64,000 nucleotides of DNA, from positions 806,001 to 870,000 of the forward strand of contig NZ_AP017459.1 of NCBI RefSeq assembly GCF_002355835.1. The letters run 5' to 3'. Under the pieces are notes generated by a model. It had not been told where the DNA came from. It saw only the letters and a program-made list of their open reading frames with translations, and ran no database searches. Origin of the DNA: Candidatus Endomicrobiellum trichonymphae. Its GTDB lineage: Bacteria; Elusimicrobiota; Endomicrobiia; Endomicrobiales; Endomicrobiaceae. Below are positions 35,974 to 45,455 of this stretch, piece by piece (positions within the stretch are counted from its first letter, which is position 1; the number at the start of each line of letters is the position of its first letter). The position numbers and the translations under genes are program-made.

Positions 35974-38379
35974 CTAATTTTTTTGCAAAGTTTTCACATA
36001 TCCAGCAGCTTCCATAGCGTCTCTGGCATAAGCATCCGCACCAATTTCTTTTGCAAACTTTTCTGTAACTGCCGCGCCGCCTACAATGATTTTTGTGGGA
36101 ACACGAGCCGCATTTTTTAATTTTACAACCATTTCCATTTCAGGCATTGTGGTCGTCATAAGAGCGGAAAGTCCTATTGCAATCGGATTAATCTTATGGG
36201 CTTCATCTATTATCGACTGAGAATCGACGTTTACACCCATATCTATGACGTCAAAACCATAGCTTTCAAGCACCGCACCGACTATATTTTTACCTATGTC
36301 ATGCATATCGCCTTTAACCGTAGCTATTATAATTTTGCCGGCAGAAGACGCTTCGTCTTTTTTCAGCGTAGCCTTTACTATAGCAAAAGCCGACTGAGCA
36401 GCTTGAGCAGACATAATTATCTGCGGTAAAAAATACTCTTTTGAGGCAAATTTTTCACCGACAACGTTTAACGCTTTCAAAACATTATTGTTCACTGTCC
36501 GAAAAGGATTGCTATCGCCGGAAGCAATAATCTGACTTAAAATATCATCTACAGAGTCCCGGTTTCCGTTTAAAATCGCAAAATAAAGCTGCTTATCTGT
36601 AGTAAGTTTTTCTGTCTCGGTTTCCGGTATCTGCTTTCTAAAAGAGGTAAAAACCTCCATGTATTTAACCGCTCCCTTATCTTTGTTTTCGAGTAAATTT
36701 TTGGCAAAAGGGTCATCTATATCCCAATTCTCGTGGGGATTAGCGATTGCAAAATCAAGTCCTACAGCTACAGCCATTTTTAAGAAAGTCGAATTGATTG
36801 TCTGCCTTGAAGGAAGTCCGAAAGAAACATTTGACACGCCTAAAACAAGTTTGCATTCGGGGTACATCCTCTTTGATTCTCTCATTGCCTTTAATGTTTC
36901 CCCTATCTGATCGGGTGAAGAGCTTGCAGAAAGGACAAGATAATCAAAAACAATATTTTTTCTTTCAAGTCCGCAGCGATCAGCAAAATTTAAAATTTTT
37001 GCAGCTATTTTTAATCTCTTCTCTGCCGTTGCAGGTATTCCGTTATCATCTGTCGTCAATGCGATAAGCGCCGCGCCATAACGTTTTGCAATAGGCAATA
37101 TTACGTCAAGCTTTGCCTGCTCGCCGTTTACGGAATTTATGAGAGGTCTGCCGGCACAGTTTTTAACAGCCTGTTCTAAAGCACCGGAATTACTTGAATC
37201 TATGCATAAAGGAACAGAAACCGTCTCCTGTATCTGATTTACAGCATTTATAAGAAGCTTTATTTCGTCTGTGCCCGGAACTCCCATATTTACATCTAGA
37301 AGATTTGCACCGGACCAAACCTGTGAGCGAGCCTCGTCTTTTACAGTCGACAAATTGTCTTTAAGCAGCTCCGCCTGAAACTTTTTTCTGTTTGTCGGGT
37401 TTATTCTTTCACCGATTATAACAGGCTTTTCAGCCTCATTTATATCGATAGTTTTTGTTCTTGTTGAAAGAAAATATTTGCTTTTTACACTGCGTATTTT
37501 CGGAGCTTTATTCATCAGCTCACCTGATAGAATCTTTATAAATTCAGGATTCGTTCCACAGCAGCCGCCGAACATATTAACACCGTAAGAATAGGCTTTT
37601 AAGCTTGCTTCAATAAACTCTTCTTTTGTTTCCGGAAAACAGGTCTCACGGTTAATTAACACAGGAATTCCTGCATTAGGTTTAAAAGATATAGGCAAAT
37701 TCGTGTTGACACAAAGAACCTTTGCAAGTTCTGCCAATTCCCGAGAGCCTATAGAACAGTTTAATCCCAGCGCATCAACACCTAAACTTTCCGCCATTGC
37801 AATAAAACTTTTCAGATCAGTTCCCGTAACCGTGACTCCGTCTTTTGAAAAAGTCATCTGAACAATAATTGCTCCGTCAAAATTTTCTTTTGCCGCAAGA
37901 ATTGCCGCTTTAGTTTCTTTTATCTCGGTCATTGTTTCAATAACTATGACATCTGCGCCGTGTTTTTGCAGCAAAGACACCTGAAATGCAAAAGAGTTAT
38001 AAGCTTCATCAAAAGTTAAAGAGCCGAGCGGTTCAATATACTCTCCTATTGACGAAATATCGCCTGCAACAATCGTATCGGAAGAAATTTCCCTTATCAA
38101 ATCAATTCCTGATTTTATTATGTCGTCAGCTTTGTCCAAAAGTCCGTGCTGTTTTAATCTTATGAGATTTGCGCCGAACGTATTTGCAAGAATTATATCA
38201 GAACCCGCATTTATATAAGAAGAATAAATATCCGCTATTCTTTCCGGGAATTTGATATTAATTTCTTCCGGAATTTCAACACCATCAAGATACTTCTTTT
38301 TCTGCAGTTCAGTTCCCGTAGCTCCGTCCATTATTAATATGCGGCTTTTTAGAATATCTAAAAATTTTTGTTTATTCAT
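35974..38379 (-). CDS. metH: Cobalamin-dependent methionine synthase lacking the activation domain
   Basis: Transfers methyl from methyltetrahydrofolate to homocysteine via cobalamin. 801 residues in the standard order: homocysteine domain with LMDGATGTELQ (about 16) and zinc ligands GLNCSIGSREL and MFGGCCGTNPE. The folate domain starts PVIIGERINPTNRKKF near 320. The cap and B12 domain carry ATVKGDMHDIGKNIVG near 690, where the His of DMHDIG is the cobalt ligand. The protein ends after this domain, whereas E. coli MetH has a further AdoMet-binding activation domain; a separate gene at 38756-39385 supplies it. Confidence 0.95.
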   Translation of the reverse strand: MNKQKFLDILKSRILIMDGATGTELQKKKYLDGVEIPEEINIKFPERIADIYSSYINAGSDIILANTFGANLIRLKQHGLLDKADDIIKSGIDLIREISSDTIVAGDISSIGEYIEPLGSLTFDEAYNSFAFQVSLLQKHGADVIVIETMTEIKETKAAILAAKENFDGAIIVQMTFSKDGVTVTGTDLKSFIAMAESLGVDALGLNCSIGSRELAELAKVLCVNTNLPISFKPNAGIPVLINRETCFPETKEEFIEASLKAYSYGVNMFGGCCGTNPEFIKILSGELMNKAPKIRSVKSKYFLSTRTKTIDINEAEKPVIIGERINPTNRKKFQAELLKDNLSTVKDEARSQVWSGANLLDVNMGVPGTDEIKLLINAVNQIQETVSVPLCIDSSNSGALEQAVKNCAGRPLINSVNGEQAKLDVILPIAKRYGAALIALTTDDNGIPATAEKRLKIAAKILNFADRCGLERKNIVFDYLVLSASSSPDQIGETLKAMRESKRMYPECKLVLGVSNVSFGLPSRQTINSTFLKMAVAVGLDFAIANPHENWDIDDPFAKNLLENKDKGAVKYMEVFTSFRKQIPETETEKLTTDKQLYFAILNGNRDSVDDILSQIIASGDSNPFRTVNNNVLKALNVVGEKFASKEYFLPQIIMSAQAAQSAFAIVKATLKKDEASSAGKIIIATVKGDMHDIGKNIVGAVLESYGFDVIDMGVNVDSQSIIDEAHKINPIAIGLSALMTTTMPEMEMVVKLKNAARVPTKIIVGGAAVTEKFAKEIGADAYARDAMEAAGYVKTLQKN

Positions 38380-38755
38380 ATTAAAGATCCTTATTGTCTA
38401 CTCAAACTTCCAAAACCGTCTTTTGCAGTTTTCGCTACAACTGATAATACTTTTCTCAAAATATTCTCAAAGCCAGCTTTGCAATGTCAAACTCAATCCT
38501 GCTCAAAAATTGCTTTTTGTAAAACAGAAATCTTGACATTTTATTTATGCATATTTACATTCCACCTAAAACTCTTGTCGTCCTGGCAGCATATTCAGCT
38601 TCCTCAATACCTCCGCCATACCTAAGAACTGTTCCAATAGAACCAATAGAATAAATTTTTTTTAATTAATATATATAGAAGATGTTTATACAGATGTATC
38701 GCAATTAATTATAAATTCTTTGCTTTTGATTTTAATAATATTTTCTTTAAACCCT
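38380..38755. other. Intergenic region between the two methionine synthase genes
   Basis: No intact gene. On the minus strand a short frame reads GSIGTVLRYGGGIEEAEYAA and ends RTTRVLGGM at about 38560; it looks like the tail of a decayed enzyme I cannot name. I see no cobalamin or SAM riboswitch core. Confidence 0.35.
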
Positions 38756-39385
38756 TTATCTTTCACTCCATCTCTTAGCAACTCCTATCAAAGCCGAAAC
38801 AGATTTCTCGGGTTTCATATGACAGAACTCGTTTAATTTAATGCCTATATGTTCCGCACCTATCCAATTCAAAAATTGCCTGTTGTCTTCAAGTATCCAG
38901 TCTCCGTATCCCGGCGAATATCTCCTCGTCAACATATTACCGTTTTTTTCTTCGTAAGCCTTAATCTGCGCATTTGCAAGATTTATTGTTTCTTCCGCGG
39001 CAACAGAACCTGCCGCATCTGATATCAAAGCGTTAAAAGTTTCTTTTTTTTTCAAAAATTCATCTATTCTCAGCTCTAACGCTCCGCCTACCGTTATGCC
39101 AATCCCGTAAACTTTAAAACAGTTTTTTAAAAGCTTCGCTATATTCCCGCTTTTAATTTTATATCCGTTTTCAAATGAAATCTCGTTCGAGGTTTTATTC
39201 CCACTTATCGTCGCTATGTTTTCAAAAGCAACCACAGCTTTGGGTTTAATAAGTTTCTGTGCTAGACTTAAAGTTTCTTTTATCATGACGGCAGTTTTTT
39301 CATCAAGTTTGGTTTTAGTCTGCAGATATCCCAATCTTACAAGCAGTTTATTATAAGGGATTTCTATGGTTGAAATTCTCAGCAT
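38756..39385 (-). CDS. Stand-alone methionine synthase reactivation protein
   Basis: 209 residues resembling the C-terminal activation domain of MetH, which binds AdoMet to remethylate oxidised cobalamin. GIGITVGGALELRIDEFLKK near 115 and LISDAAGSVAAEETINLANA near 139 match the fold core. TRRYSPGYGDW near 175 is the RxSPGY AdoMet-binding motif, and HIGIKLNEFCHMKPEKSVSA follows. It is upstream of metH on the same strand, with a 376-base gap. metH lacks this domain, so the two products should work together. Confidence 0.85.
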   Translation of the reverse strand: MLRISTIEIPYNKLLVRLGYLQTKTKLDEKTAVMIKETLSLAQKLIKPKAVVAFENIATISGNKTSNEISFENGYKIKSGNIAKLLKNCFKVYGIGITVGGALELRIDEFLKKKETFNALISDAAGSVAAEETINLANAQIKAYEEKNGNMLTRRYSPGYGDWILEDNRQFLNWIGAEHIGIKLNEFCHMKPEKSVSALIGVAKRWSER

Positions 39386-39744
39386 AATTAATACCTTATC
39401 AAAAAAATTTAATTAACACCATTGCAGCGCATGCACTACAATAAAAGATATTATCCAATAACACAATAAAATATCTTTTTCATTGATACTCAAAAAACCG
39501 ATAAAATATATAATTATATATTTTCCTCTAACATTTTATTTTACTATTATTACAATTAAAACACTAAAACACAAATTAAAAAATAGAATATAAAATTATT
39601 CCTTTATGCTTCAGCCAAGCGATAGACAAGCTCAATATGAAACCAACTTAGCTATCACTTTTTTACGATGCGCGGCGTATCTAAATATTGATTTATCAAA
39701 AGCAAATTTATTATAATAAAGCAAATTTAAACTGGGAGTAGATT
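39386..39744. other. AT-rich divergent intergenic region
   Basis: About 360 bases of very AT-rich DNA between the leftward MetH reactivation gene and the rightward thioesterase gene. It should hold both promoters; candidate -10 hexamers such as TATAAT-like taaaat are too common in this composition to call. The thioesterase ribosome site GGGAG lies just before 39745. Confidence 0.4.
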
Positions 39745-40143
39745 ATGAATGTGTTGCATTTGAGGATAGCTTATGCTGATACAGACCAGATGGGTATGGT
39801 TTATTACGGCAATTATCTGACTTTTTTTGAAAGAGGAAGAGCTGAATTACTAAGAGATATAGGGTTTGAATATAAAACAATTGAAAAACGCGGGTTTTAT
39901 TTTCCAGTAATTTATGCCGAATGCAAATATCTAGCGCCAGCAAAATACGATGATGTAATAACAATAGAAACAAGACTCACCGAAGTTACAGCGGCAAGCA
40001 CAACATGTTCTTATAAAGTAAAATGTGATGGAAAACTTTTGGTTACTGGAAAGACAAAACATCCATTTGTAAACAAAATGATGAGACCTGTGCGTTTTCC
40101 GGAAGACATAAAAGAATTAATAGAAAAGCACCTTGAAAAATAA
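39745..40143 (+). CDS. ybgC: Acyl-CoA thioesterase, YbgC/4HBT family
   Basis: 132-residue hot-dog-fold thioesterase. RIAYADTDQMGMVYYGNYLT at residue 7 holds the catalytic Asp in the DTDxxGxVYxxxY motif. FFERGRAELLRDIGF follows, then FPVIYAECKYLAPAKYDD. Hydrolyses acyl-CoAs; in many bacteria the gene sits with tol-pal, absent here. It overlaps tadA by eleven bases if tadA starts at its TTG. Confidence 0.9.
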   Translation: MNVLHLRIAYADTDQMGMVYYGNYLTFFERGRAELLRDIGFEYKTIEKRGFYFPVIYAECKYLAPAKYDDVITIETRLTEVTAASTTCSYKVKCDGKLLVTGKTKHPFVNKMMRPVRFPEDIKELIEKHLEK

Positions 40144-40618
40144 ACAAGTTAAAGACGATGCTTATTTTATGTTTCAAGCTTTAAAAGAAGCCTCTAAAGC
40201 GCGAGAGTCGCGTGAAGTGCCTATAGGAGCTGTTATAGTTAAAGACAACAAAATAATTGCAAGAGGATTTAACAAATGCATTGCGTTATCAGATCCTACA
40301 GCTCACGCTGAAATTGTTGCATTGAGAAAAGCCGCAAAAAAACTCAAGAATTACCGCTTAAACGATTGTTATGCATATGCTACAATTGAACCGTGCGTAA
40401 TGTGCGCCGGAGCTTTAGCAAAAGCGAGAATAAAAAAAATTATTTTCGGAGCTTTTGACAAAAAAGCGGGCTGTTATAAAAATATACTTAAAACAGGAGA
40501 TATTAAAAAACTCAGCCGACGGTTAGTAATTGTTGGAAAAAAAGAAAAACACTTAAGCGCAGAATGCGCAAATATTATAAAAGACTTTTTCAAAAAAATA
40601 AGACAGCAAAAAGCATAG
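40133..40618 (+). CDS. tadA: tRNA-specific adenosine deaminase
   Basis: Converts A34 to inosine in tRNA-Arg(ACG). AHAEIVALRKAAKKL near residue 59 contains the HAE zinc and proton-shuttle residues, and TIEPCVMCAGALAKARI near 83 the PCxxC zinc ligands. FGAFDKKAGC follows. About 161 residues. The start is uncertain: TTG at 40133 overlaps the thioesterase gene and gives the usual N-terminal helix (DDAYFMFQALKEASKARESR); the next ATG at 40169 would trim it. Confidence 0.93.
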   Translation: MKNKQVKDDAYFMFQALKEASKARESREVPIGAVIVKDNKIIARGFNKCIALSDPTAHAEIVALRKAAKKLKNYRLNDCYAYATIEPCVMCAGALAKARIKKIIFGAFDKKAGCYKNILKTGDIKKLSRRLVIVGKKEKHLSAECANIIKDFFKKIRQQKA

Positions 40619-40698
40619 ACTTGTATAAAGAACATATAAAGTTTTTTTCATGTTTCAAGATAAAGTAAAGCAAGGTTAAAGCAGAGAGTATATATAGT

Positions 40699-40706
40699 GG
40701 GGGGGG
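40699..40706. repeat. G8 run at the tmRNA 5' end
   Basis: Eight G; the last five are the start of the tmRNA acceptor stem and three lie upstream. Together with the longer run before tRNA-Ala this shows G-run growth next to RNA genes that begin with G. Confidence 0.7.
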
Positions 40707-41122
40707 TGAGTAGGGTTCGACGAGAGTGATATACGTAATGACAGCAGGCCGGAGTTAGTCGATGGCTCCGTAAAAATCGACTGAACAATAAACAATAAAA
40801 TAAACAAAGTAACAAGTAACAACTTTGCTGCAGTTTTCAATTTTTTCACAGGATCTAAAACGCTTTGCAGCAATTTTGAAATTATGGCCGCTTAATGCGG
40901 CTTCCGTTTTACTTCAGACACCTACTATGGGGATAAAACGACAGGAGCAGGTTAGTTTTAAGCTGTTTGTACCGTCAGCTTAAAATGAAATTAAAACGGT
41001 ACTGGTTTATAATGCAATCTTGTCCGGAGACAGTGTTATAAACGAAATAAACTTTCTGGACTAAGCCTGTAGCGGTCATACCAAAACATTTTCGGACGCG
41101 GGTTCAATTCCCGCCACCTCCA
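40702..41122 (+). ncRNA. ssrA: Transfer-messenger RNA
   Basis: The 5' end GGGGGTGAGTAGGGTTCGAC pairs with the 3' end CACCTCC and includes G3-U70, the alanine identity pair. The 3' tRNA-like part is GGACTAAGCCTGTAGCGG, then TTTTCGGACGCGGGTTCAAT and TCCCGCCACCTCCA; no CCA is encoded. A pseudoknot-like segment GGCCGGAGTTAGTC / GGCTCCG follows the 5' arm. The tag frame ends GAA ATT ATG GCC GCT TAA, so the peptide finishes EIMAA, with its stop in a GCCGC/GCGGC helix. Upstream in frame it reads NNFAAVFNFFTGSKTLCSN, giving an unusually long tag of roughly 25-29 residues. Confidence 0.93.
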
Positions 41123-41435
41123 CAATATCAAACGATACGCTGTCTGATTTTAGAATTGGATATTTGTTCTGTTTTTGACAGCAGTTAAAGCTTAAACATA
41201 TTATCTGTTTAAAATATTATTTAAGAGATCAAAAACAACTCAGTATCAAATGTCATTTAGTCTGCTTACGCTTTAACAAAACTTTTCATTATAGCCGCTT
41301 CTGCGAATTAAAAAGCTGTTATATGTATGATAAATGGAAAATGTGTAGCGGGGTTTAAGGTGTTACCGTAGCTGTTATCTGTTCTTTCTTAGTGCAACCG
41401 AGACGCAAGACATCAAGACATTAAAATGTAAATTA
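41123..41435. other. Intergenic region after tmRNA
   Basis: No gene supported on either strand. A few short plus-strand segments resemble neither the element genes nor RNA motifs. Confidence 0.4.
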
Positions 41436-41791
41436 TCAGTTTTTTCTTTCTTTTACTCGGTAATATATAAAGCGACAAACAGCATTATTAACATCTATAC
41501 CAGACAACTTTAAACCCTTTATTATATACACTAGTTTATTATTAAAGATGAGGTATAAACAAAAAGGCTCCTCAATAGTCAAAACTGTTAATGCGTCTTT
41601 CAACTCTTTTAGCTTTTTCTTAATCTTTGCCCATTTAAAGTCAAATGATACCATCTGCTTTTTGTACGGCTTCCTTCTATATCCCTCAACTCTAGCGACA
41701 GGGATTGATTGTCGTCCAAGAGAATAAAGCTACTCCAAATCGTCAATGAGGTTCTGTTATTACAATAATCGTTGTTTATTATTTTTAACAA
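41436..41791 (-). pseudogene. Unknown protein, two overlapping frame pieces
   Basis: 41609-41791 (TSLTIWSSFILLDDNQSLSL and SRTKSRWYHLTLNGQRLRKS) and 41436-41654 (MVSFDFKWAKIKKKLKELKD to VCRFIYYRVKERKN) look like parts of one decayed gene. Composition is normal for coding, with a basic helix and mixed beta segments. Family not recognised. Confidence 0.35.
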
Positions 41792-42482
41792 GTGCTTCTA
41801 GTTCCTCAAGAGTAGTATCACTCTTAGTCGGATTGATAATACTACTCTAGCCAATGCCTCGTTAGTCACTTTTAATTCACTCTCTTTTGCTTCCAAGCCT
41901 TGCTTCAATAGGTAACCCTACAAAAACTGCTGCAGATAATATGATTGCAAACGAAGATCTTTGCCTTTTTCCATATCCCTTGATTAACTTTTTATCGTTA
42001 TACCCAACTTCAGGCACGTCGCTAAAGTGCTGAAACATTAAGCTTTTCTATCCACTTCATGGTCACCCACGCCCGTTAAAGCTCAACAATCAATTTTCGC
42101 TTTAGTATCTTCTGTATAATCATCAGCCTGCTCCTTTTCAGATTTAGTCAAAAAAATATTTAAAAATATACAATTGAACCTTTCTAACTCGGCTTAGATA
42201 ATTATTATTAGCATTATAGAAATCGTTCATAATCTCTTTTTTTGATTTCCTTCAATCTACTGAAAACTTTCAAATGCACCCGCTCATCATCCGTTTTTAA
42301 GTAATTTTTAAATTGTTGTTCTGCAATTTCACTCCTGTTCATTTTTTTAACTTCACTATGTTCAGGCTTTTGGAACTTTTATATCCACTTTCAACTGCCT
42401 CTTTTTTTATTAAAACATTGTAATTCTAAAAATGGGAAGTTTTGACAGATATGAATATATTTCGTAAATAAAATCTCCTCAA
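41792..42482. other. Decayed minus-strand coding relic
   Basis: Scattered minus-strand segments between stops, for example KPEHSEVKKMNRSEIAEQQF and KTDDERVHLKVFSRLKEIKK near 42270-42370, look like remains of a charged helical protein similar in style to the small element proteins. Nothing identifiable. Confidence 0.35.
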
Positions 42483-42574
42483 TATGACAAACAATTGCCT
42501 TACTGAGTCTATGAAAAAAAAATTAAAATATTGCTATAATGTGCCTGTTATAATAATGATTTTCCGTATCATCC

Positions 42575-42586
42575 GGGGGGGGGGGG
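42575..42586. repeat. G12 run at the tRNA-Ala 5' end
   Basis: Twelve G; the last four form the start of the tRNA acceptor stem, and eight extra G lie just upstream where RNase P must cut. Confidence 0.9.
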
Positions 42587-42653
42587 CCATAGTTAAACGG
42601 GAGAATGTATCGTTCGCAACGATAAGATGCGGGTTCAATTCCCGCTGGCTCCA
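42583..42653 (+). tRNA. tRNA-Ala (CGC)
   Basis: 71-nt cloverleaf. The acceptor GGGGCCA pairs with TGGCTCC and has the alanine-specific G3-U70 pair. Anticodon stem TATCG/CGATA with loop TTCGCAA gives anticodon CGC. T-arm GCGGGTTCAATTCCCGC. The D-arm is short and slightly weak. Discriminator A; no CCA encoded. The G12 run directly abuts the 5' end. Confidence 0.85.
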
Positions 42654-42925
42654 TAACACTAGTTTTATTTACAGTCGTAAGCATTTTTTATTTTTTCAGA
42701 CGACAACCAACCCGACAATTTGAACTTTTTTTACCCTTATTATTGCAACAATTACAACTGCCTTTTATTAAATGTTTTGCCATAAGCACGGCAGCAACTA
42801 CCACAACAATAATTATTATTATATTCTGCAATATTCTTAAAGCCTCTTTTTTTAAATCAATGACAAAAAAACAATAGCATTTTTATTTTAACTTTTCGAA
42901 TTAAAAACCCACTTTGTTTTTTTCT

Positions 42926-45022
42926 TTACATACCTATATTCAGCAGGGTTCCGAGCTGGAAAACAATAAACGAAACTATCCAAGCAAAAATCGTATTTCC
43001 TATAACAAGAAGCGCAAGCCACTTATAACTTGAACCGGTCTCTTTAAAAAAAACTGCGACAGATACGATACAGGGTGTATATATTAGACAAAAAATCAGA
43101 AAAGCTATACCTTTAAGTGGCGACCAGTTATCGTCAGTCGCAATTTTTTCTCTCAAAGTCCGGGTATATCCTGAATTAACTTCGCCAGCAATAGAGTAAA
43201 CCGTACTCAAAGTGCTTACAATCACTTCTTTTGCGGCAAATCCGGCTATTAAAGCAATAACTCTGTTGCCGTCTATACCAATAGGTTTAAACAAAGGTTC
43301 GAAGATTTTTCCCACTCTTCCGGCAATGCTGCAGTCCAATTGAAGCGCCGATTTTTCAGCTTCGGTAAAGTTTTCATTTAAAGGAGCTTGGGGGTAAGCA
43401 AATACCGCCCATACCAAAATTGATATTAAAATGACTACGGTTACGGCTTTGCGCACATAGAGCCAACTTCTTTCCCACATTTTTAAAAATAAACCTTTAA
43501 TTGTGGGAAGATGATAAGGAGGAAGCTCCATAACAAAATGAGTCGACTCCCCTTTTAATAAGATTGTTACGCTCAAGAGTTTTGCAATGCCTAAAGCAAT
43601 AACAACACTCAAAAAATACATAAAAAACATTACAGTTGCCTGATATTTCGCCGAAAAGAAAGCACCTATAATAAGAGCAAATAGCGGAAGCTTAGCGCCG
43701 CATATCATAAACGGCACTACAAACATAGTTATAAGCCTGTCGCGTTTTGAATCTAGAGTCCTTGTCGCAAGAATACCCGGCACCGCACACCCGTTGGTTG
43801 AAAGCATTAAAGGCAGAAATGATTTTCCATGAAGTCCGAATCTGCTCATAATTTTATCCATTACAAAAGCGGCTCTCGCCATGTATCCGGAATCTTCAAA
43901 AAATGCAATTGCAAAAAACATAAACAGCACTAGCGGAAAAAATCCGAGCACACCGCCGACTCCGCCGATTATTCCATCAACAATCAAAGAACGCACCGGA
44001 CCATCCGGGATAAGTCCCATAATAGCGCCACCAAACCATCGAAAAAATAAACCTAAGAGTTTTACCGCAGGTTCTGAAAAAGTAAAAGTAAACTTGAAAA
44101 TTATATACATCACTACAGCAAAAATGGGAATCCCCATGTACCTGTTGAGCGTAAAACTATCAATAAATTCGGTCATATCAATTTTTTCCCGCCCTGTTTT
44201 TTTTACAACCATTTTTACGACAGCTTTCGCGAAACCGTAGCGTCTGTCGGCTACTTCAATTTCCACTTTTCTACCGAAATGTTCTTTAATATGATTTCTG
44301 CTTTTTTTAATCTGCTCTGATATTTCAGTTTCGTTACCTGCTTTGCAGACAAGTTTTAACGCTAAAGGATCATTGTCCAATAATTTTATCGTAAGCCAGC
44401 TTTTGGGAAATTTTGACAATACGGAGTCTTTCGATATAAGCTTTTCAAGTTTTTCGGTTTCACCTTTAATATCGTCACCATAATCAACCTTGACTCTTAT
44501 CTGATTTTTAAACTCTACATTCTCAAAAGTATTTACAACACAATCCAAAATATCGACAATTCCTACATCTTTGCTTGCAACTGTGGCAAATATCGGAACT
44601 CCCAAAATGTCCGACATAACTTTTTTATCGACAGTTTTCCCATGCGATTTTAGAATGTCAACCATATTCAAAACCATTATGACGGGCATATCAAGTTCCA
44701 CTATCTGAGTAAACAAATAGAGATTACGCTCCATGTTGGCAGAATCAATTACGTTAACTACGACATCAAGCTTCTCATTAAGTAAAAAATTCCTTACCAC
44801 CACTTCGTCATCAGAATATGCAGAAAGACTGTAAGTGCCGGGCAAATCAATAAAGTTTACATTGTATCCCTTGTATTTTTTTAAACCCTCTTTTTTTTCC
44901 ACCGTTATTCCGGGGTAATTGCCGACATTCTGGTTAGACCCTGTCAAACTGTTAAAAATTGTTGATTTACCGCTGTTTGGATTGCCCACGAGAGCAACTG
45001 TAATATTTTTATCTGTATTCAT
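42926..45022 (-). CDS. feoB: Ferrous iron transporter FeoB
   Basis: Membrane Fe(II) uptake protein with a cytosolic G domain. 698 residues. VALVGNPNSGKSTIFNSLTG at residue 10 (G1), PGITVEKKEG (G2), DLPGTYSLSAYSDDE near 59 (G3) and VLNMVDILKS near 119 (G4). The membrane part includes FEDSGYMARAAFVMDKIMS near 373 and LSTNGCAVPGILATRTL near 408, the gate motif with Cys. The C-terminal core has GFAAKEVIVSTLSTVYS. It follows feoA by three bases. Confidence 0.96.
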   Translation of the reverse strand: MNTDKNITVALVGNPNSGKSTIFNSLTGSNQNVGNYPGITVEKKEGLKKYKGYNVNFIDLPGTYSLSAYSDDEVVVRNFLLNEKLDVVVNVIDSANMERNLYLFTQIVELDMPVIMVLNMVDILKSHGKTVDKKVMSDILGVPIFATVASKDVGIVDILDCVVNTFENVEFKNQIRVKVDYGDDIKGETEKLEKLISKDSVLSKFPKSWLTIKLLDNDPLALKLVCKAGNETEISEQIKKSRNHIKEHFGRKVEIEVADRRYGFAKAVVKMVVKKTGREKIDMTEFIDSFTLNRYMGIPIFAVVMYIIFKFTFTFSEPAVKLLGLFFRWFGGAIMGLIPDGPVRSLIVDGIIGGVGGVLGFFPLVLFMFFAIAFFEDSGYMARAAFVMDKIMSRFGLHGKSFLPLMLSTNGCAVPGILATRTLDSKRDRLITMFVVPFMICGAKLPLFALIIGAFFSAKYQATVMFFMYFLSVVIALGIAKLLSVTILLKGESTHFVMELPPYHLPTIKGLFLKMWERSWLYVRKAVTVVILISILVWAVFAYPQAPLNENFTEAEKSALQLDCSIAGRVGKIFEPLFKPIGIDGNRVIALIAGFAAKEVIVSTLSTVYSIAGEVNSGYTRTLREKIATDDNWSPLKGIAFLIFCLIYTPCIVSVAVFFKETGSSYKWLALLVIGNTIFAWIVSFIVFQLGTLLNIGM

Positions 45023-45025
45023 ACG

Positions 45026-45364
45026 TTATTTCTTCTTCAATAAAATTTTATCGGCAATTTTATTGCTTAAAGCAATTTTTGAATCTTTTATTTTAATCAT
45101 TGTGCTACCTTTTAGACCAGTGTTTTCAATAACAGTTAAATATTCGCCCGGAACAAAACCCATTTCAAGAAGCCTGTATGCCAATTTTCCATCGCAATAA
45201 GCCGTAATAAATCTATAAACACCTGGAACAGCATCGCTTAATTTAGCCATACCATTATATTTAAGACAGTCGTTAAACGATTTATACTTTTGAAAATGAG
45301 CCTTGACCCAGCGCTCATGCCAATATCTATAAATAAGCTTTATAATTTTTTTCAGATATTTCAT
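45026..45364 (-). CDS. feoA: Ferrous iron transport protein FeoA
   Basis: 112 residues, SH3-like small protein that supports FeoB. AKLSDAVPGVYRFITAYCDG, then YRLLEMGFVPGEYLTVIENT (the LxxxGFxPG signature) and MIKIKDSKIALSNKIADKIL. The N-terminal forty residues are basic and longer than usual. Upstream lies the broken DtxR-like regulator. Confidence 0.9.
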   Translation of the reverse strand: MKYLKKIIKLIYRYWHERWVKAHFQKYKSFNDCLKYNGMAKLSDAVPGVYRFITAYCDGKLAYRLLEMGFVPGEYLTVIENTGLKGSTMIKIKDSKIALSNKIADKILLKKK

Positions 45365-45455
45365 ATCAGCCCCATCTTTAGTTATATATAATTATTTTAG
45401 TTTTAACTAACTAGTCTCAAACACAAAAACAAAACGGCAATACATAACTTTCAAT

